A DNA stretch of 10,735 nt from UBA9337 sp038331135 (lineage in GTDB: Bacteria; Patescibacteriota; Minisyncoccia; Moranbacterales; UBA9337): assembly GCA_038331135.1 (NCBI GenBank), contig JBBQOS010000033.1, positions 1 to 10,735 of the forward strand, written 5' to 3'. Shown piece after piece: positions 1-5,501 of the stretch (its first letter is position 1; every line of letters begins with the position of its first letter). A model generated the notes under the pieces. The model was given only the letters and a program-made list of their open reading frames with translations, did not search any database and was not told the DNA's origin. A program made the translations under genes and the position numbers.

Positions 1-1
1 G

Positions 2-148
2 GATGATGAAAGGCAAATAAGAAGATGGAGAGCATTTAAGAGGCACTTGGGGGCAGTTAAAAATAATTGCCATAGGGGTGATTTTAGTTGCCGACCGAGA
101 CAGAGACAGGCACTTTTGCATTGGGCTTATGATAGTCGAAAAATATAA
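2..148 (+). CDS. C-terminal end of an unrecognised basic protein (partial)
   Basis: The frame is open from the first bases of the window and ends at TAA 146-148, giving 48 residues of a protein that starts upstream. The fragment is rich in arginine and lysine, has two cysteines (in NNCHRGD and FSCRPRQ) and ends in a segment with aromatic residues (LLHWAYDSRKI). The mixed, non-repetitive composition looks more like coding sequence than chance, but 48 codons is short and I do not recognise the family. No obvious terminator follows before the next promoter at 276. It could be a spurious open frame; the upstream sequence would settle this at once. Confidence 0.5.
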   Translation, partial: DDERQIRRWRAFKRHLGAVKNNCHRGDFSCRPRQRQALLHWAYDSRKI

Positions 149-212
149 AATTAATTTAAAATAGAGACTTTAATCGATTTTGCTAGATTAATAATTTTGG
201 CGTAAATTAGAA

Positions 213-229
213 GTACGTATCCTATGTAC
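213..229. repeat. Imperfect GTAC...GTAC inverted repeat
   Basis: GTACGTA (213-219) and TATGTAC (223-229) are inverted copies with one mismatch around a 3-nt centre. It lies 47 bp upstream of the -35 box at 276 and could be an operator. A longer palindrome with the same GTAC ends lies upstream of the ATPase at 2573-2592. Confidence 0.3.
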
Positions 230-241
230 ATATTAGATATC

Positions 242-265
242 ATTATCGATTAAATTATCGATTAA
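242..265. repeat. 12-bp tandem repeat ATTATCGATTAA x2
   Basis: Two exact 12-bp copies (242-253 and 254-265) end 10 bp upstream of the -35 hexamer at 276-281. A third ATCGAT core occurs at 173-178. The position directly upstream of a near-consensus promoter suggests an activator or repressor site for the yggT operon. That is inference from position only. Confidence 0.5.
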
Positions 266-275
266 ATTTTTGAGA

Positions 276-304
276 TTGCAATAATCTTTCAATTATGGTA
301 TAAT
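276..304 (+). promoter_or_regulatory. Promoter of the yggT-yggT-DUF5670 operon
   Basis: TTGCAA (276-281), a 17-bp spacer and TATAAT (299-304), with an extended -10 TG at 296-297. This is the closest match to the sigma70 consensus in the window. The predicted start of transcription is near 311, giving an untranslated leader of about 150 nt before the ATG at 465. That leader contains a short stem (GAGCC 342-346 with GGCTC 371-375). Confidence 0.75.
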
Positions 305-381
305 TTAAATATAATAACTGTTGTGAGTGAGACAAAAAATAGAGCCTAATGGGGAATATATATTGTTGTTGGCTCATAACT

Positions 382-438
382 ATGATTATGATTGGAGGTA
401 GAAAGTTTATTCCTATTCTGTTTTTAAAGAAACGTTAA
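382..438 (+). other. Possible 18-codon upstream ORF in the yggT leader
   Basis: ATG 382 opens an 18-residue frame (MIMIGGRKFIPILFLKKR) ending at TAA 436-438, 26 nt before the likely yggT start. It has no Shine-Dalgarno of its own. A perfect GGAGGT (394-399) lies inside it, with no ATG, GTG or TTG at a suitable distance downstream. It may be a leader peptide, a cryptic site, or chance. The rest of 149-464 holds the tandem repeat, the promoter and the short stem described separately; I see no other gene there. Confidence 0.2.
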
Positions 439-464
439 GTTTATTGCAGAGTTGGTACAAATAT

Positions 465-842
465 ATGGAAAATTATAATCAATCACCACAAACTGAAAGT
501 AGCGCGAGCGTCAAGCCACTCTATCGAGGTACACGCATCGTCTGGTTCTTATTAATGATATTGGAGGCACTTTTGGCCTTTCGATTCTTGCTCAAACTTT
601 TAGTGGCCAACCCCGGAGCTGGATTTACCGAATTCATTTATGGAGCAACAGCTCTTTTCGTGGCACCTTTCTTAGCTGTTTTTAGAATTAGTCGAGTTGA
701 AGGAAGTATTTTTGAATGGACGACTCTTTTGGCAATGGGAGTTTATTGGTTAATTGCTTGGGCAATTATCAAACTTCTTATCATTGGTAAGCCAATCTCA
801 AAAGATGAAGCATCTGAAAAATTAGATAGACAAGATCAATAA
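465..842 (+). CDS. YggT-family membrane protein, first copy
   Basis: A 125-residue membrane protein. Two hydrophobic segments (about residues 24-48 and 85-108) flank the conserved YggT-type stretch LLAFRFLLKLLVANPGAG...ATALFVAPF, with a soluble N-terminus of about 20 residues and a charged C-tail (SKDEASEKLDRQDQ). YggT proteins are small two-pass membrane proteins of poorly defined role; in other bacteria they are linked to osmotic tolerance and to division or shape genes. I chose ATG 465 because the upstream in-frame TTG at 444 adds only LQSWYKY and has no ribosome-binding site; 465 also lacks one. It is first in an operon with a second YggT copy 25 nt downstream. The family call is firm, the start less so. 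Confidence 0.85.
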   Translation: MENYNQSPQTESSASVKPLYRGTRIVWFLLMILEALLAFRFLLKLLVANPGAGFTEFIYGATALFVAPFLAVFRISRVEGSIFEWTTLLAMGVYWLIAWAIIKLLIIGKPISKDEASEKLDRQDQ

Positions 843-867
843 TATAAATAAAGTTTAAAATAAATTT

Positions 868-1155
868 ATGTTTAGGATCATACAAACCCTAATTAATATT
901 GTATTTGGAATCATTGAAGCACTGCTTCTTATTAGGTTTGTATTTAAATTTCTATCGGTAAATTCAGGAGCCTCTTTTGTGGCTTGGATCTACAACACAA
1001 CAGCCCAATTGGTGGCACCATTCGTTGGAATTATTCCTAACTGGAAAATCGTTGGCTTTGTGATTGATTTTCCTACTTTTATAGCAATTATTATTTATAG
1101 CTTGGTCGGATACTTCCTTATGCAGATTTTTCCTCGTGATAGACCTAGATATTAA
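868..1155 (+). CDS. YggT-family membrane protein, second copy
   Basis: A 95-residue protein consisting almost wholly of the YggT unit: TM1 about residues 5-30, the conserved segment EALLLIRFVFKFLSVNSGA...TAQLVAPFVGI, and TM2 about residues 63-88, ending in the basic tail PRDRPRY. The segment aligns by eye with residues 34-70 of the preceding gene (LL..RF..K.L..N.GA.F...IY..TA..VAPF), so the two are paralogues and probably a tandem duplication. The second copy lacks the extended N- and C-terminal tails. Two different small YggT subunits encoded side by side could form a hetero-oligomer (inference). The leader is AT-rich with no Shine-Dalgarno. Confidence 0.87.
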   Translation: MFRIIQTLINIVFGIIEALLLIRFVFKFLSVNSGASFVAWIYNTTAQLVAPFVGIIPNWKIVGFVIDFPTFIAIIIYSLVGYFLMQIFPRDRPRY

Positions 1156-1202
1156 AGAAAATAAACAAATTTATATATAATTAATTATTAAAGAATAAAA
1201 AT

Positions 1203-1349
1203 ATGTGGACATTAGTTGCAATATTATTAGTTTTATGGCTTTTGGGCCTTATCACTTCTTACACCTTTGGTGGGTTACTTCATATTCTGCTAGTTATAGC
1301 AGTCATCGTGATAGTTGTTCGTCTTATTCAAGGTAGAAAGGTCTTGTGA
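1203..1349 (+). CDS. DUF5670 / lmo0937-type small membrane protein
   Basis: A 48-residue protein, MWTLVAILLVLWLLGLITSY..., with two hydrophobic segments (about residues 3-20 and 24-40) separated by TFGG, and a basic end QGRKVL. Length, the LWLLGL.TSYT.GG..HILLVIA pattern and the basic tail match the lmo0937 family (DUF5670), small two-pass proteins of unknown function found widely in bacteria. ATG 1203 is the only sensible start; the leader is AT-rich without a Shine-Dalgarno. The stop is TGA. It lies 47 nt after the second YggT gene and before a strong terminator, so it is the last gene of the yggT operon. Confidence 0.82.
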   Translation: MWTLVAILLVLWLLGLITSYTFGGLLHILLVIAVIVIVVRLIQGRKVL

Positions 1350-1358
1350 TAACAGGCT

Positions 1359-1388
1359 AGGTATTAAATTATTTATAATTCAATACCT
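1359..1388. repeat. AT-rich inverted repeat just before the terminator
   Basis: AGGTATT (1359-1365) pairs with AATACCT (1382-1388), and AATTAT (1367-1372) pairs with ATAATT (1375-1380), around one A/C mismatch. This is a near-perfect hairpin of about 13 pairs starting 10 nt after the DUF5670 stop codon and directly followed by a terminator hairpin. It may protect the 3' end of the mRNA. Confidence 0.5.
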
Positions 1389-1391
1389 TCG

Positions 1392-1421
1392 AAAAAGCTC
1401 TCCTTGCGCGAGAGCTTTTTT
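1392..1421 (+). terminator. Rho-independent terminator of the yggT operon
   Basis: AAAAAGCTCTC (1392-1402), a 7-nt loop and GAGAGCTTTTT (1410-1420), running into further Ts. The 11-bp perfect stem with flanking A and T tracts could also work in the opposite direction. Confidence 0.9.
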
Positions 1422-1498
1422 ATTTTGTTAAATTTAATAATTGAGTTAAAATAAAAATAGATAATTTTTATTAGATAATAATTTCTATCTTTATACTT

Positions 1499-1508
1499 AT
1501 GCTATAAA
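1499..1508 (+). promoter_or_regulatory. Extended -10 promoter element for the DUF5665-like gene
   Basis: ATGCTATAAA has an extended -10 TG (1500-1501) and a TATAAA hexamer (1503-1508), 19 nt before the ATG at 1528. No good -35 hexamer is seen at the usual spacing, so the call rests on the shared ATGNTATAAT form seen at other promoters here. Confidence 0.5.
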
Positions 1509-1527
1509 ATAGAAATACATTGAAAAT

Positions 1528-1803
1528 ATGAAAAATAAAAAAAATCAAGAAACTGAAAAATTAAATAAAAACATAAAAGATTTAACTGCTAAAATAGAGA
1601 GATCAAATTCGTTTTGGTTTGTCCTTTTGCGTGGCTTAGCTATGGGCGCAGGGACTGCCATTGGAGCGAGTATTATCGCAGCTTTATTAATTGGTATTTT
1701 ATCAAAAACTATAAAAACCGTTGGGGATGTGCCAATACTTAATAAAATTATTCCAGGAGACAAAATTGAAGCTATAATTAATACGAATAATTCTGGAAAT
1801 TAA
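1528..1803 (+). CDS. DUF5665-like single-pass membrane protein
   Basis: A 91-residue protein. Residues 1-27 are charged and likely helical (KNKKNQETEKLNKNIKDLTAK), perhaps a short coiled coil. Residues 30-60 contain the motif LLRGLAMGAGTAIGASIIAALLIGILS, a glycine- and alanine-rich membrane segment typical of the DUF5665 family. The tail carries DVPILNKIIPGDKIEAII. The function of the family is unknown; topology is probably a cytoplasmic N-terminus with one membrane crossing. The gene stands alone, after the yggT operon terminator and before the cupin promoter. No Shine-Dalgarno precedes the ATG. No terminator is evident after it, though an imperfect hairpin lies at 1859-1889. Confidence 0.75.
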   Translation: MKNKKNQETEKLNKNIKDLTAKIERSNSFWFVLLRGLAMGAGTAIGASIIAALLIGILSKTIKTVGDVPILNKIIPGDKIEAIINTNNSGN

Positions 1804-1901
1804 AATTATTTTAATTTGATATAGTAGAGTGCTCTTTGTTGTTTTTTTGATATTTACCAAAGATTGTTCTAATCACAATAGCAGTCTTTCGATTTTTAAA
1901 C

Positions 1902-1930
1902 TTGATTAAAGTTTTTTAAAAAGTTATAAT
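1902..1930 (+). promoter_or_regulatory. Promoter of the cupin gene
   Basis: TTGATT (1902-1907), a 17-bp spacer and TATAAT (1925-1930). The predicted transcript starts near 1937, about 50 nt before the ATG at 1988. Confidence 0.65.
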
Positions 1931-1987
1931 ATATATAGGTGAGTTATAGTAACAGCTCCCTGTAGTTAATAATTAATAAAAAAATAT

Positions 1988-2386
1988 ATGAAAGGATTTA
2001 ATACAAACATTGAAAAAGAAACAATAGAAAATGATAATTTTCGTAAAGTACTTTATACTGGAAAAAACAGCCAGTTGGTGCTAATGAGTCTTCGTCCAAA
2101 AGAAGATATTGGGATGGAAATTCACGAAGAAAATGATCAATTTTTTCGCTTTGAAAAAGGAGAGGGGAAATGTATTATCGATGGCAATGAATACTCACTA
2201 GCCGATGGAGTAGCTATTATTGTTCCAGCCGGAGCTGAGCATAATATTATCAATACTTCCGAAACAGAAGATTTAAAGATGTATACTATTTACTCTCCTG
2301 CGCATCATAAAGATGGTATTGTCAGAGCAACCAAGGAAGAGGCTGAAGCTAATGATGAAGAATTTGATGGAGTGACAACAGAATAA
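1988..2386 (+). CDS. Small cupin-domain protein
   Basis: A 132-residue single-domain cupin. Cupin motif 1 is at about residues 42-60 (GMEIHEENDQFFRFEKGEG) and motif 2 at about 80-89 (PAGAEHNIIN), linked by the usual IDG.EY.L.DG.AIIVP strands. The classic metal ligands are HxH...E plus H; here H46 and H85 remain, but the second His is Glu (E48) and the usual Glu is Gln (Q51). Metal binding may therefore differ or be lost. Substrate and reaction cannot be read from sequence; relatives are annotated as cupins or mannose-6-phosphate isomerase-like proteins without real isomerase evidence. The C-terminus is acidic (EEAEANDEEFDG). It has its own promoter and terminator, so it is monocistronic. No Shine-Dalgarno is visible. 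Confidence 0.88.
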   Translation: MKGFNTNIEKETIENDNFRKVLYTGKNSQLVLMSLRPKEDIGMEIHEENDQFFRFEKGEGKCIIDGNEYSLADGVAIIVPAGAEHNIINTSETEDLKMYTIYSPAHHKDGIVRATKEEAEANDEEFDGVTTE

Positions 2387-2397
2387 TAACTTGAAAT

Positions 2398-2427
2398 AAA
2401 GCAGTCTCTCATAGGGGGGCTGTTTTT
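2398..2427 (+). terminator. Rho-independent terminator of the cupin gene
   Basis: GCAGTCTCTC (2401-2410) pairs with GGGGGGCTG (2414-2422) through alternating C-G and T-G pairs around the loop ATA. Flanking AAA (2398-2400) and TTTTT (2423-2427) extend the stem. Three wobble pairs make the hairpin weaker than its length suggests, but position and T-tract fit. Confidence 0.75.
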
Positions 2428-2572
2428 ATTTATGTAATTAAGTGAAATTATTTGTTTTTATAGATAATAAGTGTTTAAATAGATAGTGGATGATAAAAAA
2501 ACATATTTAATAGCAAAGCCTTTTGAGAAATTAAAGAGATTTCTAGAGGAGATATGAGAAATAAAAATAGAA

Positions 2573-2592
2573 GTACATACATATGTATGTAC
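2573..2592. repeat. Perfect 20-bp palindrome GTACATACATATGTATGTAC
   Basis: A perfect two-fold palindrome centred between 2582 and 2583, in the gene-free stretch 2430-2790. Its centre is 42 bp from that of the next palindrome, about four helical turns, so both would face the same side of the DNA. Likely roles are a dimeric regulator site or an RNA hairpin. A tiny 14-codon frame (2554-2598, after AGAGGAG) runs across it, probably by chance. Confidence 0.6.
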
Positions 2593-2614
2593 GTGTAAAA
2601 AATAAGTGTGTCAT

Positions 2615-2634
2615 AATCCTACGGCCGTAGGATT
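2615..2634. repeat. Perfect 20-bp palindrome AATCCTACGGCCGTAGGATT
   Basis: A perfect palindrome with a GC-rich core (CGGCCG) in very AT-rich surroundings, followed by TT and ATT. As RNA it would fold into an 8-bp hairpin with a GGCC loop and could act as a weak terminator in either direction. The 13-mer CCTACGGCCGTAG (2618-2630) recurs at 6498-6510 inside xseA. Confidence 0.6.
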
Positions 2635-2705
2635 TTATTACTTAGGAATAATAATGAGGTTAGAGTAAATTGGAGATAACTAAATAAGAATTCATTAATA
2701 TCGCT

Positions 2706-2747
2706 TTTTTATCAAGCTTTTTTTATTTTGTGGCTTTTTGATAAAAA
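2706..2747. repeat. 10-bp inverted repeat overlapping the ATPase promoter
   Basis: TTTTTATCAA (2706-2715) and TTGATAAAAA (2738-2747) are perfect inverted copies separated by 22 bp. The right arm lies between the -35 and -10 boxes and the left arm is just upstream of the -35. A regulator bound here would compete with RNA polymerase, so this is a candidate operator for the ATPase operon. Confidence 0.45.
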
Positions 2748-2756
2748 TGTTATAAT
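2728..2756 (+). promoter_or_regulatory. Promoter of the ATPase-xseA-xseB operon
   Basis: TTGTGG (2728-2733), a 17-bp spacer and TATAAT (2751-2756), with an extended -10 TG at 2748-2749. The predicted start near 2763 leaves a leader of only about 28 nt, which is almost filled by the duplicated start region at 2771-2790. Confidence 0.65.
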
Positions 2757-2770
2757 TTTAAAGAAAATTA

Positions 2771-2810
2771 ATGAATAAAAATAAAGAATAATGACTAAAA
2801 ACAAAGAATA
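2771..2810 (+). repeat. Tandem 20-bp duplication of the ATPase start
   Basis: Positions 2771-2790 and 2791-2810 are adjacent 20-bp copies with 18 of 20 bases identical; they differ at their fifth and twelfth bases. The second copy is the start of the ATPase gene (MTKNKEY). The first copy also begins with ATG but reads MNKNKE and then stops at TAA 2789-2791, which overlaps the ATPase start as TAATG. The result is a six-codon upstream ORF that could couple translation by termination and reinitiation. Confidence 0.6.
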
Positions 2811-5484
2811 TTATTTAGAAGATGCAGATACCGTGATAACCAAACTTCAATCTAGTCAACATGGACTCTCTGATGCTGAGGCCAAAAAGAGACTTTTGGA
2901 AAATGGTTATAACGAACTACCTGAAGCCAAGAGAGATAGTTATATAGTTTTGTTTTTAAGCCAATTCAAGAGTCCACTCATATATATTTTACTAGTGGCG
3001 GGCATCATTGTTTTTTTGATGGGTGAACTGACGGATTCGCTGGTTATTTTATTTGTTTTGTTTTTTAATGCAACCATTGGAACAGTCCAAGAAGGAAGAG
3101 CTCAAAACACATTTTTGGCGCTCAAAAAATTTATCAAAGGCAAGGCGACTGTACTTAGGAGCAATGAAGAAGCAATTATTTCAGACCGAGAGATCGTAGT
3201 GGGCGATGTAATTGTTTTGCGTGAAGGAGAAAAAGTTCCAGCTGATGCAAGAATTATAAATGCTAATTCTCTTAAAATAAACGAAGCTGCACTCACAGGA
3301 GAATCGGTGCCTAAATTTAAAACAATAGAAGTCAGTAATCAAAAAGATACGTCCGTTATGAATCGCGACAATATGGTTTATAATGGAACAATAGTAGTTT
3401 CAGGAAACGGTAAGGCTATTGTTGTCGCCACAGGGATGAACACTTTTTTGGGAGGAATTGCCAAGGAAACATTGGATATAAATTCTGAGTTCCCGCTCAA
3501 AAATGATATTCGTAAACTTTCACGCCTGGTAATTATTTTTGTAGCGATAGTCTGCGTATTTATTTTTGTGATGGGCTTATCTAACGGTTTGGCCCTAAAA
3601 GATATTTTTAAAACTATGGTAGCCATATCAGTTTCTATTATTCCCGAAGGATTGCCAATTGTTATCACCTTGGTTTTGGCTAGTGGAGTATGGAGAATGG
3701 GAAAGAAAAATGTTTTAGTAAAAAAGCTTCAAGCCGTTGAGGTATTGGGTGAAACAAAAATTTTAGCTGTTGATAAAACTGGCACAGTTACTAAAAATGA
3801 ATTGTTAGTTAAAAATATTTATATTGGCGGAAATTCATTTGAAATTGAAGGCGATGGCTACAATCCGACAGGTGGAGTAATTTTGGAAGGAAAACAAGTC
3901 GATCCGCTTAATCATCCGGAATTATTATTGGCTGGAAAACTAGCAGCTATTAATAGCAGTGCAAATTTAATTTTTGAAAAAAGAAAAAGAAATTGGAGAT
4001 TGGCGGGCGATCCCACTGAAGGATCATTGACTGTGTTTGCCAAAAAAATTGGCTTTCATCGTGATGATTTACTTTTTGAAGAACCGCTATTGGATGAAAT
4101 CCCTTTTGATTATGAACTTAAATTTCACGCCTCTTTGCATAAACAAAAGAAAAATAATTTGTTAACGCTGACCGGATCACCAGAGGTTATTTTAAAATTA
4201 TCCGAAAAACAATGGAATTTAAATGATTCAAAAACAATTACACCCGAAAATCGCAAAGTGCTGCAGTTAGTAATGCAAAATATGTTTCGCGATGGACTTC
4301 GCGTTATCGGTTTTGCTTTTTGTGAGACTAATGATCATAAATTGGATAAAGAAAATATTCCCAAGCTTATTTTTGGAGGATTTTTTGGAATTAAAGATGC
4401 TTTGCGTGCCGAGGTAAGAGAAGCAGTCAAGCAAGTATCTGCCTCTGGAATTAAAGTAGTAATGATTACGGGCGATCATGAAATTACCGCCAAATCAATT
4501 GCTAAAGATGCTGGCATATACAAAATCAAAGATAAAATTTTAAGCGGAGAAGAAATAAAAAATATTACTGAGGAAGAATTGGCGCTGAAAATTAAAGACG
4601 TTTCGGTTTTTGCTAGAATTACGCCAGATCAAAAACTTAAAATAGTCAAGGCCTACCAACTCAATGGCATAGTAATTGCCATGACTGGGGATGGAGTTAA
4701 TGATGCTCTTTCACTTACGGCGGCCGATATTGGTATCGGGATGGGAAAAATTGGCACAGAGGTCGCCAAAGAAGCCGCAGACATTATTTTATTAGATGAC
4801 AATTTTGCCAATATAACTCACGGCGTAGAAGAGGGACGAAATATTTTCAACACAATTAAAAAAGTAGTGCTATATCTTTTTTCTACGGGCTTAGGAGAAG
4901 TTTGCCTCATTTGTGGGGCACTTTTGCTGGGATTTCCTTTGCCGATTTTAGCTGCTCAAATTTTGTGGCTCAACTTGGTAACCGATGGATTTTTGGATGT
5001 GTCTCTAGCCATGGAACCAAGAGAAAAAATAAAAAATATTTTTTATAAAAAAAGTTTTATCGTAGACAATTTAATGTTGCAACGCATGATTTTTATGGCG
5101 TTGCCGATGGCTATTGGGACGCTCTATCTTTTTAGCCAAATTTACCAAACAGACATTGTAAAGGCTTGGACAATTTCACTGACAACTCTGGCAGTTTTTC
5201 AATGGTTCAATGCTTGGAATTGTCGTTCAGAGGAAAAATCAATTTTTCAGATGAATCCATTTTCCAATAAATACTTAATTGGAGCGACTTTGGTTGTGGT
5301 AGTATTACAGATGTTAGCCATTTATAACCCATTTTTGCAAAAGGTTTTGCAAACCACTGCGTTAAATGGAAAAGAGTGGTTTGCTATTATTACAGTGGCT
5401 TCTTCAATAGTTATAACCGAAGAAATTAGGAAATTAATTTATAGAAGTAAGGTAAAAGTCCAACAAATATTAGGTCGGAAATAA
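2791..5484 (+). CDS. P2-type cation-transporting ATPase (Ca2+-ATPase-like)
   Basis: An 897-residue ion pump of normal length for a bacterial P2-type ATPase, expected in the cytoplasmic membrane. Domains in order: N-terminal cation-ATPase domain (about 1-75), M1-M2, actuator domain with TGES (169-172), M3-M4 with PEGLP (285-289), phosphorylation motif DKTGT with the acceptor D328, nucleotide-binding domain with GDPTEG (406-411), TGD (560-562), hinge TGDGVNDA (632-639), then C-terminal M5-M10. M6 has NLVTDG (728-733) as in calcium pumps (N728, D732), and M5 keeps E703. The SERCA Asn three residues before that Glu is Gly (G700), so one cation site resembling SERCA site II is likelier than two. 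The transported ion is not proven; Ca2+ or Mn2+ is the best guess. First gene of the operon with xseA (17 nt gap) and xseB. Confidence 0.93.
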   Translation: MTKNKEYYLEDADTVITKLQSSQHGLSDAEAKKRLLENGYNELPEAKRDSYIVLFLSQFKSPLIYILLVAGIIVFLMGELTDSLVILFVLFFNATIGTVQEGRAQNTFLALKKFIKGKATVLRSNEEAIISDREIVVGDVIVLREGEKVPADARIINANSLKINEAALTGESVPKFKTIEVSNQKDTSVMNRDNMVYNGTIVVSGNGKAIVVATGMNTFLGGIAKETLDINSEFPLKNDIRKLSRLVIIFVAIVCVFIFVMGLSNGLALKDIFKTMVAISVSIIPEGLPIVITLVLASGVWRMGKKNVLVKKLQAVEVLGETKILAVDKTGTVTKNELLVKNIYIGGNSFEIEGDGYNPTGGVILEGKQVDPLNHPELLLAGKLAAINSSANLIFEKRKRNWRLAGDPTEGSLTVFAKKIGFHRDDLLFEEPLLDEIPFDYELKFHASLHKQKKNNLLTLTGSPEVILKLSEKQWNLNDSKTITPENRKVLQLVMQNMFRDGLRVIGFAFCETNDHKLDKENIPKLIFGGFFGIKDALRAEVREAVKQVSASGIKVVMITGDHEITAKSIAKDAGIYKIKDKILSGEEIKNITEEELALKIKDVSVFARITPDQKLKIVKAYQLNGIVIAMTGDGVNDALSLTAADIGIGMGKIGTEVAKEAADIILLDDNFANITHGVEEGRNIFNTIKKVVLYLFSTGLGEVCLICGALLLGFPLPILAAQILWLNLVTDGFLDVSLAMEPREKIKNIFYKKSFIVDNLMLQRMIFMALPMAIGTLYLFSQIYQTDIVKAWTISLTTLAVFQWFNAWNCRSEEKSIFQMNPFSNKYLIGATLVVVVLQMLAIYNPFLQKVLQTTALNGKEWFAIITVASSIVITEEIRKLIYRSKVKVQQILGRK

Positions 5485-5501
5485 TTTTTAAAGTGATTTT
5501 T

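Noticed and set aside
2554..2598. 14-codon frame after AGAGGAG, running through the first palindrome
   Set aside because: The purine box is only 2 nt from the ATG, too close for normal initiation, and the peptide is meaningless by eye. The palindrome explains its sequence.
3102..4479. Minus-strand open frames inside the ATPase gene
   Set aside because: They are shadows of a long, fully conserved plus-strand gene and have no start signals.
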